Positions 35,623 to 43,914 of a DNA stretch of 64,000 nt are shown piece by piece. The first letter of the stretch is position 1. Each line of letters starts with the position of its first letter. The translations under genes were made by a program, and so were the position numbers. The stretch is from Roseibium sp. HPY-6 (GTDB lineage: Bacteria > Pseudomonadota > Alphaproteobacteria > Rhizobiales > Stappiaceae): the NCBI RefSeq assembly GCF_040530035.1, contig NZ_JBEWCD010000001.1, positions 806,001-870,000 of the forward strand, in the 5' to 3' direction. The notes under the pieces are model-generated. The model was not told the origin of the DNA. It ran no database searches and worked only from the letters and a program-made list of their open reading frames with translations.

Positions 35623-36708
35623 TTACTGAGAGAGTTCCGCAGACCAGTCACGGGTCGGGGTGTAACCCGCATCCTGAAGTTTGGTCATGTAGGCCTTCAG
35701 CATGTCGCTGCCCGGCTCGCCCTTGGAATCCAGACCGGCGGCCCATTCAACAGCAAGGTTGGGAATTGCGGCAGCCCAGGCTTCACGCTCTGCTGGATCC
35801 ATTTCCACGATCGTGCCGCCGGATTCGACAAACTTGTCACGGCTGGCCTGTGCCCGGTCCATGGCGATCCCGGCGACATGGTCCCGATACGCGACCGCGA
35901 CTTCCTGCAGAACGTTTTTCACTTCATCGGGAAGACCGTCCCAGTAGTCCTTGTTGACAGTGATCGTCTTCGAGTTCACCGCCCCAAGGTCGGCCTTGAG
36001 CATGTAAGGGGCCACTTCTGCGATCTTGAACGTACCGGCAGCTTCCGGCCACAGCATGGCTTTGTCGACCAATCCGGTCTGCAGCATGTTGTAGAAGTCG
36101 GTCAGGCCGCCGCGCACGCCTGCTGCACCGTCGATGCCTTCAAGATAACGCAGGTTCATGCCGGCACCCGCAACCTTCTTTCCTTCAAGATCGGAAATGC
36201 TGCTGATCGGTTCCTTGGAGAACACCTGATAGGTGTCGAGCACCACGCCGGTCGCCAGGTAGACCTGGTTCTGTTTCTCGAATTCCTTTTGCATTGTCGG
36301 GAATTCCTTGGCGATCTCGTCCACCGCCTTTGCGACCGCGCGCGAATCCGGCGCGACGAATGGCGTGACAGCGGAGATTGCCTGGCTTGGCAGTTTCGAC
36401 GAATGGAAGATCGTCGTCACAATGCCGATGTCCCCAAGACCCAGCTTGACGCCTTCAAGCACGCCCTTGGGTTTGACAATGGAACCGCCGTAGCTTTCCT
36501 GCCAGTCCATCTTGTAGTTGCCGGTTTCGGCAAGACGCTTGTCCACCTCGGGAATGAAGAAGTTGGTGAACTCCTTCACCCACAGCGCGCGCGCAGGATA
36601 ACCGTCGATTACGACAGCCTTGATCGTCTCAGTCGCGAATGCGGGCATCGACGATGCGCTCAGGAGCGCCAGTGCCAGAGCACTCCGTCTTGTCAACTTT
36701 CCAATCAT
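35623..36708 (-). CDS. TRAP transporter, periplasmic binding protein (DctP)
   Basis: 361 residues. Signal peptide MIGKLTRRSALALALLSASS to about residue 25. DctP-like fold with the helix region LEGVKLGLGDIGIVTTIFH, DLEGKKVAGAGMNLRYL and QTGLVDKAMLWPEAAGTFKI. The carboxylate-binding Arg normally in GxxxR-type motifs is probably in the NLRYLEG segment. Given the operon, the ligand may be an aromatic or ring-derived carboxylate instead of a C4-dicarboxylate (inference). GGGAGGAGAATGCA before ATG. Confidence 0.88.
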   Translation of the reverse strand: MIGKLTRRSALALALLSASSMPAFATETIKAVVIDGYPARALWVKEFTNFFIPEVDKRLAETGNYKMDWQESYGGSIVKPKGVLEGVKLGLGDIGIVTTIFHSSKLPSQAISAVTPFVAPDSRAVAKAVDEIAKEFPTMQKEFEKQNQVYLATGVVLDTYQVFSKEPISSISDLEGKKVAGAGMNLRYLEGIDGAAGVRGGLTDFYNMLQTGLVDKAMLWPEAAGTFKIAEVAPYMLKADLGAVNSKTITVNKDYWDGLPDEVKNVLQEVAVAYRDHVAGIAMDRAQASRDKFVESGGTIVEMDPAEREAWAAAIPNLAVEWAAGLDSKGEPGSDMLKAYMTKLQDAGYTPTRDWSAELSQ

Positions 36709-36737
36709 TGCATTCTCCTCCCAAAGAAACGGAACGA

Positions 36738-37193
36738 TCAGGGTTTTTCCCAGATCGTTTCAAGTGTGGTCCCCGACTGTTCAAAAAGCTTGGACAAGGG
36801 ACAGTATTTGGCGACTTCGGAGCCGACACGCGCAAGGTCCTGCTCCGTCGCGGTCCCGTCGCTCTTGACCACCTGGCGCAACGCGACGAAGGGAACATCA
36901 ATTTCCTCTTCGAGCGTGACGCCGCGGCGGTCGAATTCGCAGGTGATCTCAATTTGCAGATGTCCGATATCGACACCCAGTTTGTTTGCGCACTTGTTGC
37001 CGATCACATTCGTGCACCCGGCAAGCGCGGCCAGCGCGGTTTCTGTCGGTGCCGGACCCAGATTGGTACCGCCACGCGCTTCCGGCTCGTCGATCGAAAT
37101 TGTCAGATCCCGGATCTCAACATCCGTACGCGAGTGGCTGACACCGGTGCCTCTGGAACGCAATTTGACAACTGTCTTTTCTCTCAGGGCCAA
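36738..37193 (-). CDS. OsmC-family protein
   Basis: About 151 residues if translation starts at TTG 37193, preceded by GTGAGG that overlaps the nitroreductase stop. The long frame to 37274 overlaps that gene by 71 bases and adds a Cys-rich stretch not typical of the family. The two redox Cys of OsmC/Ohr proteins are present (ALAGCTNVIGNKC and AKYCPLSKLFEQ). Members reduce organic hydroperoxides or serve as thiol-dependent hydrolases. Sits in the ring-cleavage operon, perhaps protecting against oxidised intermediates. The start remains uncertain. Confidence 0.75.
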   Translation of the reverse strand: MALREKTVVKLRSRGTGVSHSRTDVEIRDLTISIDEPEARGGTNLGPAPTETALAALAGCTNVIGNKCANKLGVDIGHLQIEITCEFDRRGVTLEEEIDVPFVALRQVVKSDGTATEQDLARVGSEVAKYCPLSKLFEQSGTTLETIWEKP

Positions 37194-37203
37194 GGTTGCA
37201 ACC

Positions 37204-37884
37204 TCACAGAAACTTGCAGGCTTTTTCGAACGGAAGACGTGGCAGCTTTTGAAACAGCGCCGTTTCGTCCGCATAGCCGAAGTTGCACAGAAAGTTTGAT
37301 CTCAGTGTCGTGCCGGAAAAGAACTCCTCGTCGACGATTTTATTGGAAAAGCCGGACATCGCGCCGACATCGAGCCCGAGCGCACGTGCCGCAATCATGA
37401 AGTAAGCGCCCTGCAGCGTGCCGTTGCGAAACGCAGTCGCCTCGGAATGCTCCGGCTTGCCCTCGAAATGCGGGCGCCGGTCTTCGTGTGGGAAGAGGTA
37501 AGGCAATTCCTTCCAGAACTCGAGATCATGGGCGATGATGACCGTTGCCGGCGCGGACATCATCTTGTCGATGTTCTTGTCTTTCAGGGCCTTGGCAAGA
37601 CGCGTCTTGGCCTCGTGACTTTCGACGAAATAAAAGCGCGCCGGACAGGTGTTCATGCTGGTCGGCCCCGCAGCCGTGATCTCGTAGATTGTCTCCAGGA
37701 TGTCTCTCGGCACAGGCTTGTCCTGCCAGGCATAATGCGATCTGGCTGTGCGCAGGATCAGGTCGATACCGTCGTCGTCGAGCTTGCCGATCCGCTCACG
37801 CAAATCCCGGATATGGGCATGCGCTTCCGCCCGCAGCTTTTCCAGCGCCGCACCGGTAGGTGCTTGGGACGCGGCCATGGTCAT
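37204..37884 (-). CDS. Nitroreductase-family enzyme, RutE/malonic semialdehyde reductase-like
   Basis: 226 residues. FMN-binding nitroreductase fold with RTARSHYAWQDKPVP, the PTSMNTCPARFYFVES FMN loop, and LPYLFPHEDRRPHFEG, which resembles the RutE (3-hydroxypropionate from malonic semialdehyde) subgroup. Could equally reduce a quinone or unsaturated acid. ATG overlaps the FAH gene stop (ATGA). Interesting next to a malonyl-CoA decarboxylase homologue 1.5 kb away: both act on C3 malonate-level compounds. Confidence 0.8.
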   Translation of the reverse strand: MTMAASQAPTGAALEKLRAEAHAHIRDLRERIGKLDDDGIDLILRTARSHYAWQDKPVPRDILETIYEITAAGPTSMNTCPARFYFVESHEAKTRLAKALKDKNIDKMMSAPATVIIAHDLEFWKELPYLFPHEDRRPHFEGKPEHSEATAFRNGTLQGAYFMIAARALGLDVGAMSGFSNKIVDEEFFSGTTLRSNFLCNFGYADETALFQKLPRLPFEKACKFL

Positions 37885-38762
37885 TCCGCAGCCTCCGTCG
37901 CAACCACATCCTCTTCGGCGACAACGGGATTGGCACAGATGCCAATGCCTTCGATCTCAACTTCCACCGTTTCACCGGGCCGCAGCCAGCGCTGCGGCGT
38001 CTTGGCATGGCCCACACCGGGCGGGGTACCCATCGCCAGCATGTCACCGGGCTCAAGCGTCGTGAATTCGGAAATGGTCGAAATGGTTCGGGCAACACTC
38101 CAGAGCATGTCCGATGTTGTTGCACTTTGAAGAATTTCAGTCCCGATCCGGGACTCGATTTTCAGCCCGTCCGCACCTTCCGGCAATTCGTCTGGCGTCA
38201 CGATAACGGGACCGACAGGACCCGTCGCATCGAAGTTCTTTCCAGGCGTCCACTGATGGGTCTTGCGCTGGTATTCGCGCACGGAACCGTCATTGAAGAT
38301 CGTGTAGCCAAAGACGTGATCAAGGGCATCCTGCTCGCTGATATGCTTGCCGCCCTTCCCGATGATGGTCATCAGTTCAGCTTCATAGTCCAGCTGGTCC
38401 GAACATCTTGGCCGTATCATCTTAGCGCCAGCCGGTATCATTGACGTCGTGCAGCGCATGAACAAGGCCGGATAGGAGGGCACAGCGTAGCCGCCTTCCT
38501 TGATGTGATCGACATAGTTCAAGCCGAGACAGATGATCTTGCCGGGTCGTTCGATCGGAAGCCCCGGTGTCAAGGAAGAAACAGGCTCCGCGTCGGTGCT
38601 GTCCTTGCGCGCCAGAACATTCTCCAAGTCAACGCGCTTTTCGATCAGCGCCTGAAGATCGGTTCCGACATTCCCGTCAATCGCGGTGAGGTTCCAGGCC
38701 CATTCTCCCTCAACGAGAAAGACGCCTTGCCCCGTTACACCTGTCCCTACCAAAAATCGCAT
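37881..38762 (-). CDS. Fumarylacetoacetate hydrolase-family protein
   Basis: 293 residues from ATG 38762 (ACCGAGGCTGGT just upstream); the frame is open another 129 codons but that part would overlap the divergent YciI gene. FAH domain about 75-285: GKIICLGLNYVDHIKEGG, metal-binding Glu/Asp in LDYEAELMTIIGKGGKHIS, FGYTIFNDGSVREYQ, and LEPGDMLAMGTPPGVG. Such enzymes hydrolyse or isomerise ring-cleavage products such as acylpyruvates or oxalocrotonate-type acids. First gene of the leftward operon. Confidence 0.87.
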   Translation of the reverse strand: MRFLVGTGVTGQGVFLVEGEWAWNLTAIDGNVGTDLQALIEKRVDLENVLARKDSTDAEPVSSLTPGLPIERPGKIICLGLNYVDHIKEGGYAVPSYPALFMRCTTSMIPAGAKMIRPRCSDQLDYEAELMTIIGKGGKHISEQDALDHVFGYTIFNDGSVREYQRKTHQWTPGKNFDATGPVGPVIVTPDELPEGADGLKIESRIGTEILQSATTSDMLWSVARTISTISEFTTLEPGDMLAMGTPPGVGHAKTPQRWLRPGETVEVEIEGIGICANPVVAEEDVVATEAAE

Positions 38763-38823
38763 ACCAGCCTCGGTGTTTCCAAATTTTTTGTTACTTTGAC
38801 GACTATTTTTAAGATTGTCAAAT

Positions 38824-38835
38824 AATATCGATTTT
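38824..38835. promoter_or_regulatory. Candidate operator AATATCGATTTT in the FAH/YciI divergent promoter
   Basis: AATATCGATTTT, one half identical to the palindrome at 27192-27203 and identical to the minus strand of 40777-40788. It lies 29 bases before the YciI gene and 61 bases before the FAH gene, so it could control both directions. Confidence 0.5.
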
Positions 38836-38864
38836 TTTATTCTCATCGAAACTGGAGGTGAAAT

Positions 38865-39251
38865 ATGCCGAAATGGGTCGACTACAAACGCATGGCGAAA
38901 GAGCGCGGGGCGCTTGCTCTGGAGCTCTATGTCGTGAACACAGTGCCAACCGGACCGGACGCGGATGTACCTGGCACTCTCCCGGATCATCTGGCCTATC
39001 AGGCGAAGATGGAACAGGAAGGCAAACTCGCCTTCGCCGGTCCTGTTTCCGACTTTTCCGGCGAGGATCTGAACGGTGAAGGCATGATCATTTACCGTGC
39101 CGCATCGCTCGAAGAAGCGCGCAGCTTTGCCGAAGAGGATCCGATGCACAAGAAAGGCGTCAGAACATTCACGATCCGGCGTTGGCTGATCAATGAGGGC
39201 AGCTTCACACTGTCTGTCGGTCTGTCGGGAAACAGGGTCAAACTGGGCTGA
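38865..39251 (+). CDS. YciI-like protein
   Basis: 128 residues with a ferredoxin-like YciI fold: LALELYVVNTVPTG, LPDHLAYQAKMEQEGKLAFA, GPVSDFSGEDLNGEGMIIYR, and SFAEEDPMHKKGVRTFTIRR with the conserved Asp-Pro. The fold is related to muconolactone isomerase and to chlorinated-aromatic pathway proteins, suggesting a lactone or small-acid conversion in the neighbouring degradation route. GGAGGTGAAAT before ATG. Divergent from the FAH operon. Confidence 0.78.
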   Translation: MPKWVDYKRMAKERGALALELYVVNTVPTGPDADVPGTLPDHLAYQAKMEQEGKLAFAGPVSDFSGEDLNGEGMIIYRAASLEEARSFAEEDPMHKKGVRTFTIRRWLINEGSFTLSVGLSGNRVKLG

Positions 39252-39434
39252 GCCCCTGATGCGGCAATGCCGGTATTCACCATATGGGCAATTGGGCTGA
39301 GTACCCCGCTGTCGTATGGTTTTAAGACGATGCGAAGGGCGGCTGAAAAACGTAGTGCCCCGGATCCGCGCACCACAGCTACTGCTGTGTCATTCCAAAC
39401 GGTTTGACGGCGCATCAGCGCCCCGGAGAGACCC

Positions 39435-40712
39435 ATGACGATTCTCGGTGACCTGCTGTCGACAATTTTCGAGCGCAGATACCTGTTGGCCGCGTTCGAC
39501 AAATCCGACTCGCGCACAATGGAGGAACTGATTGGAGCCCTTGTCGGCGCAACGGGCGAAATAACCGGCCTGTCGGCCGCCAATCAGATCCTGAAGCGCT
39601 ACCTGGATATGAGCGATGAAGAAAAACTGAGTTTTTTTCATCACCTGGCCAGCGACATGAACATTGACCCGGAAGAAGTTCGCGGTGCGCTGGAAGCCTA
39701 TGAAGCCGAACCCAGCAAACAGACCTATCGGACCTTCATGGCCGCCGTCGAGCCACAGCGGCAGGAACTGATCCGCCGGCTGAACCAGATCCCGGGCGCA
39801 ACGGAAACACTGGTGCAGATGCGTGCCGATCTGTTGCGGCTCGGCAAAACCGACCCCAAACTTCAGGCTCTTGACCAGGATTTCCGTCACCTGTTCCTGT
39901 CCTGGTTCAACCGTGGCTTTCTGGTTTTGCGCCCTATCAGCTGGGAAAGCCCGGCGCACATACTTGAGAAAATCATCGCGTATGAGTCCGTCCACGAAAT
40001 TGCGAGTTGGGAGGATTTGCGCAGCAGGCTTGTGCCTGGTGACCGCAGGTGTTTTGCATTCTTTCACCCGACAATGCCGGATGAGCCACTCATCTTTGTC
40101 GAAGTTGCGCTGACGAGCGATGTGCCCGGATCGATCCAGGGTCTATTGACGGAAGACCGCGAAACGCTTGCATCTGAGACCGCAAAAACCGCCGTGTTCT
40201 ATTCCATTTCGAATTGCCAGGCCGGTCTTGCCGGCATTTCCTTCGGCAATTCAATGATCAAACAGGTCGCGGCAGATCTCGCCGCCGAACTGCCAGGCCT
40301 TAAAACATTCGTGACCCTTTCTCCGATTCCGGGCCTGTTGAGCTGGCTCAAAATGGAGAACATTCCTTTCCTGCATGCAGATGCGAAACAGATCAGGTTG
40401 CTGGCCGCGCATTATCTGGTGTCCGCAAAGAGACAAGACGGATTGCCACTGGATCCCGTGGCGCGGTTTCATCTGGGCAACGGAGCCATGATCCATGCCG
40501 TGCATGCCGAGGCAGACACCTCTCCGAAAGGATACGCCCAGTCGGCCGGAGCCATGGTGAACTACCTTTATGATCTCAACAAGGTGGCCCAAAACCACGA
40601 ACGGTTCGCAACCTCCCAGGAAGTCGCTGCTTCAGGCGAGATCCGCAACCTGGATGCGGCCGCCAGAAAACTGGATCTCAGGAAACAGGAAAACGAACAG
40701 GCCACGGCCTGA
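39435..40712 (+). CDS. Malonyl-CoA decarboxylase-family protein
   Basis: 425 residues. Helical N-terminal domain (1-140) and catalytic acetyltransferase-like domain with FHPTMPDEPLIFVEVALT, TAVFYSISNCQAGLAGISFG, TLSPIPGLLSWL, HLGNGAMIHAV and the highly characteristic DTSPKGYAQSAGAMVNYLYD. The family converts malonyl-CoA to acetyl-CoA and CO2; the conserved Ser and His are in the SPIPG and GNGAMIH regions. 183 bases after the YciI gene, same strand. Could handle malonyl-CoA or a related acyl-CoA from the adjacent catabolic route. Confidence 0.88.
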   Translation: MTILGDLLSTIFERRYLLAAFDKSDSRTMEELIGALVGATGEITGLSAANQILKRYLDMSDEEKLSFFHHLASDMNIDPEEVRGALEAYEAEPSKQTYRTFMAAVEPQRQELIRRLNQIPGATETLVQMRADLLRLGKTDPKLQALDQDFRHLFLSWFNRGFLVLRPISWESPAHILEKIIAYESVHEIASWEDLRSRLVPGDRRCFAFFHPTMPDEPLIFVEVALTSDVPGSIQGLLTEDRETLASETAKTAVFYSISNCQAGLAGISFGNSMIKQVAADLAAELPGLKTFVTLSPIPGLLSWLKMENIPFLHADAKQIRLLAAHYLVSAKRQDGLPLDPVARFHLGNGAMIHAVHAEADTSPKGYAQSAGAMVNYLYDLNKVAQNHERFATSQEVAASGEIRNLDAAARKLDLRKQENEQATA

Positions 40713-40776
40713 TCGCCCATCCTGTCTTCAAACGTCGCGACCGACTATCTGTCGATGAAAATTTGCATGATTCCTT

Positions 40777-40814
40777 AAAATCGATATTATTTTAGAAGAA
40801 TAATATAAATCGAT
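40777..40814. promoter_or_regulatory. Composite dyad upstream of the MBL-fold gene
   Basis: AAAATCGATATT (40777-40788) and ATAAATCGAT (40805-40814) flank a perfect 8-bp inverted repeat ATATTATT-N7-AATAATAT (40784-40791 and 40799-40806). The whole ends 11 bases before the ATG and overlaps the probable promoter. Its outer words match the sites at 27192 and 38824. Confidence 0.55.
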
Positions 40815-40825
40815 GGGAGGAAGTC

Positions 40826-41884
40826 ATGTCACGGATGCTGTTGGGAGCCCTTCTGGCCGGTGCGGCCCTGATTGCAAACGGTGGCGCGATGGCAGAAAAC
40901 TGCCTGAAAGTCACCTTGACGGGGACGCAGGGCGGTCCGCCTGTCTTCAAAGGTCAGGCTGGCGCAGGCACGCTCGTGCAATTCGGAACCGTTGAAAACA
41001 AGTGCAATGACGTTAGGCTGCAGTTCGACACGGGGCGTGGCACAACGCAAAGACTGAGCGAGGCCGGCGTGCCGGTGGGCCGGATCGATGCGGTCTTCCT
41101 GACGCATCTGCATTCGGATCACACCGAAGGATTTGCAGACATGATGCAGCTGCGCTGGCATTTCAACTCGCAAGGTCCCAAGGTCGATCTGATCTGCAGC
41201 GAAGAGACCAAGTCACCGCTCGGCTTTGCCCTGAGCTGTGCACGCTTCGCCAAACATATCGGTGATCCGTTGATCCAGTCCGGTGAAATCGCACAGCGGC
41301 TTGCCGAGAACAAGAAACGTCTCCCCGGCGGCCCAGCGGAGCTGATTGCCGTAAAGGACTTTACGCCCGAAGATGAACCGAAAGAAGTCTGGTCCAAGGG
41401 AGATGTGAAGGTCAGCGCAATCCGCTCGACCCATATTGCGGGTCACGCGTCCTACCGGGTCGATACGCCAGCCGGAAGCGTCGTCGTGGGCGGTGATGCA
41501 GGAAATGACATTCGTAAACCGCCGCGCGAAACGTCCACGTCAAACCAGGTGGAGAAGCTGGCGAATGGCGCGGACATCGTAGTTCATTCGACCATCCATC
41601 CCGTGATGGGACCGGACGGCGGCACCGGCTTTCCACCACCGATCTATTTCCGGCAAAGCAATGCAACAGACCTCGGCCACCTCGCCAGGCGGGCCGGTGT
41701 AAGGCATCTGATGCTGACGCATCTTATCCCTCCCGTCGGAGCCCCTAGACAAGGCCCCTATAAGCTGCCGAATGGCGCACTTACGGAGGCTGATTACCGC
41801 TCGGCCGTGACCGAGAGCGGCTTTGAAGGCGAGACAGTTGTCGGAAGCGACCTCGCCTCTGTGACTTTGACCCAGGCGAACTGA
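40826..41884 (+). CDS. Secreted metallo-beta-lactamase-fold hydrolase
   Basis: 352 residues. Signal peptide MSRMLLGALLAGAALIANGG to about residue 23. Zinc site HLHSDH at 94-99, then further ligands in STHIAGHASY, GGDAGND and LMLTHLIPP; overall layout is closest to the RNase Z/arylsulfatase-like MBL branch. A periplasmic location argues for hydrolysis of an ester, lactone or sulfate on an imported substrate. GGGAGGAAGTC before ATG and a large dyad upstream. Followed by a rho-independent terminator, so probably a single-gene unit. Confidence 0.82.
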   Translation: MSRMLLGALLAGAALIANGGAMAENCLKVTLTGTQGGPPVFKGQAGAGTLVQFGTVENKCNDVRLQFDTGRGTTQRLSEAGVPVGRIDAVFLTHLHSDHTEGFADMMQLRWHFNSQGPKVDLICSEETKSPLGFALSCARFAKHIGDPLIQSGEIAQRLAENKKRLPGGPAELIAVKDFTPEDEPKEVWSKGDVKVSAIRSTHIAGHASYRVDTPAGSVVVGGDAGNDIRKPPRETSTSNQVEKLANGADIVVHSTIHPVMGPDGGTGFPPPIYFRQSNATDLGHLARRAGVRHLMLTHLIPPVGAPRQGPYKLPNGALTEADYRSAVTESGFEGETVVGSDLASVTLTQAN

Positions 41885-41911
41885 ATCTCCCGAAATCGCC
41901 TGCGTTCAATG

Positions 41912-41945
41912 GGCCGGTTCCGCACAGTCGGAACCGGCCTTTTGG
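41912..41945 (+). terminator. Rho-independent terminator after the MBL-fold gene
   Basis: GGCCGGTTCC, 8-base loop, GGAACCGGCC: perfect 10-bp stem followed by TTTTGGTTT, 27 bases past the stop. Confidence 0.85.
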
Positions 41946-42110
41946 TTTGTGCCGTTCGGCGCAAGCTTTTCGGAACCGCGCGCGCCGCCATTATTTTGAC
42001 GCAACAGGCGCGCAGGAGGTGTCTCGATTTTCCAGCCTCCGTTTCCGGGACTTTTGTGATAAGGCCAAGTCTCGGGCGGCCGGTTCGGTCCAAACAACAA
42101 GACACCGCGC

Positions 42111-43799
42111 ATGACCATCGACTTCTCGCAGATCTTTCACCAGGATTCCGTGCTCGTTATCTTCACGATCATCGCGATCGGGTACCTGATTGGAAACATC
42201 CGGGTCGCCAGGTTTGAGATCGGGGTCACTGGCGGGGTCCTGCTGTGCGCCCTCGTCTTCGGGCACTACGGGTACAAGATTGACCCGATTGTGCAGTCGA
42301 TCGGTTTTACGCTGTTTATCTATTCCGTTGGCTGGCAGGCGGGCCCGCAAATCCTCAATGTCCTGCGTCAGGACGGTCCGAAATACCTGGTGCTGACCGT
42401 GTTCATGGCGGGTGGATCGTTTCTGCTCGTACTGGGGATAGCCTGGGTGACAGGTCTTTCCAACACCTTCTCCGCAGGGTTGATGGCAGGCAGCCTGACC
42501 AGCACGCCGACCCTGGTTGGTGCGCAAAATGCGGTCTCATCCGGCCTGGTGTCTCTCCCGAGCGGCGAAACGGCGAGCACGCTCATTGAAAACATCAGCG
42601 TCGCCTACGCGATCACCTACATCTTCGGAACTGTCGGCCTTCTTCTCGTCGTCAAACTGTTGCCGAGCCTCTTGCGTGTCGATCTTGCCGCTGCGGCAGA
42701 AACATTTGCCAACGAGCGGGGGTTCAAGAGCGAAAATGTGGACGACAAGGTCGAACGGCCGATCCTGCGCGCCTATGAAATCAACGATCCTGACCTTAAC
42801 GGGCTGACGATAGCTCAAGCCCTGGCGGACAGAACCGCGAAGGACATCAGTGTCAGGTCACTTTACCGTTTGAAGCGCGGCGCCGAGCTCATTGATCCGA
42901 CACCGAACACCGTGATCGAAGTGGGCGACAAGGTAGCCGTCTTCGCGACACCGGAAGAACACGCCAAGGCGCGGGATCTCTACGGCCTTGGAGCGGAAGT
43001 TCTCGACCGGGATCTGATCGACGCGGTTGTCGATGTCGCCGAAGTCGTCGTGACCAATCCGAGTGCAGTCGGACGGACACTGGACCAGCTCGGAATCTAC
43101 GAGCGTCACGGCTGTTATCTGATCCGGATCACGCGCTCGCAAATCCAGCTACCCCTTGCGCAGGGAACCGTGGTGCAACGTGGCGACGTGATGATCCTGA
43201 CCGGCGAACGACGCGCGCTTGACCGCGCAATCGCGGAAATTGGAGCTGAAGACCGAAAGGCGGTCGAAACGGACCTTTTGACTTTCGCCGCCGGCATCGT
43301 CTTTGGCCTGATGCTGGGTCAGATTACGGTGAAGATCGGAGACATCAATGTCGGTATCGGGACCGCCGGAGGCCTGCTTGTTGCTGGTATCTGCGTTGGC
43401 TTCCTGCGCGCAAACCGTCCGACATTCGGCCGCATGCCGGCCGCGGCCCGCTTCATTTTGATGGAACTCGGACTGCTCCTCTTCATGGTCGGCGTCGGTC
43501 TGAATGCGGGTGGCGGCATTGCTTCGGCGCTCGGGTCTGTCGGTCCTGTCCTGTTCCTATCAGGTGTCGTCGTAACCTGTCTGCCGCTTCTGTGCGGTTA
43601 TGTGTTCGGGCGTTTGGCGCTTGGCATGAACCCCGCGCTTCTGCTGGGAGCCCTCACAGGTGCAATGACGAGCACCCCTGCCCTCGGCATTGTACAGCAA
43701 GCGGCCAAAAGCACGGTTCCCGCGCTCGGATATGCGGGCACTTATGCCCTGGCGAATGTCCTGCTGACCCTCGCCGGTACAATGATCATGCTGCTATAG
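42111..43799 (+). CDS. AspT/YidE/YbjL-family membrane transporter with RCK_C domains
   Basis: 562 residues. About five membrane segments, a soluble centre (about 185-385) holding two TrkA/RCK C-terminal-type domains (EINDPDLNGLTIAQAL and VVVTNPSAVGRTLDQLGIYE), then five or six more segments. The duplicated GLMAGSLTSTPTLVGAQ and GALTGAMTSTPALGIVQ motifs in the two halves mark the aspartate:alanine exchanger family, whose members exchange amino or dicarboxylic acids. Substrate unknown here. It stands alone. Confidence 0.87.
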   Translation: MTIDFSQIFHQDSVLVIFTIIAIGYLIGNIRVARFEIGVTGGVLLCALVFGHYGYKIDPIVQSIGFTLFIYSVGWQAGPQILNVLRQDGPKYLVLTVFMAGGSFLLVLGIAWVTGLSNTFSAGLMAGSLTSTPTLVGAQNAVSSGLVSLPSGETASTLIENISVAYAITYIFGTVGLLLVVKLLPSLLRVDLAAAAETFANERGFKSENVDDKVERPILRAYEINDPDLNGLTIAQALADRTAKDISVRSLYRLKRGAELIDPTPNTVIEVGDKVAVFATPEEHAKARDLYGLGAEVLDRDLIDAVVDVAEVVVTNPSAVGRTLDQLGIYERHGCYLIRITRSQIQLPLAQGTVVQRGDVMILTGERRALDRAIAEIGAEDRKAVETDLLTFAAGIVFGLMLGQITVKIGDINVGIGTAGGLLVAGICVGFLRANRPTFGRMPAAARFILMELGLLLFMVGVGLNAGGGIASALGSVGPVLFLSGVVVTCLPLLCGYVFGRLALGMNPALLLGALTGAMTSTPALGIVQQAAKSTVPALGYAGTYALANVLLTLAGTMIMLL

Positions 43800-43914
43800 A
43801 TTTTTCCTTTGTAACGTCTCGGACCTGATCAGGCGCACCACAAAAATACGACCGCAACGGCAACCGGCTGAAAGCCGCGCGGTAAAACAACGCAGCGGAG
43901 CCGCGGCATGATCA

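Noticed and set aside
35581..37299. 572-residue open frame on the plus strand
   Set aside because: Antisense to dctP, the OsmC gene and part of the nitroreductase gene; no domain, no ribosome binding site.
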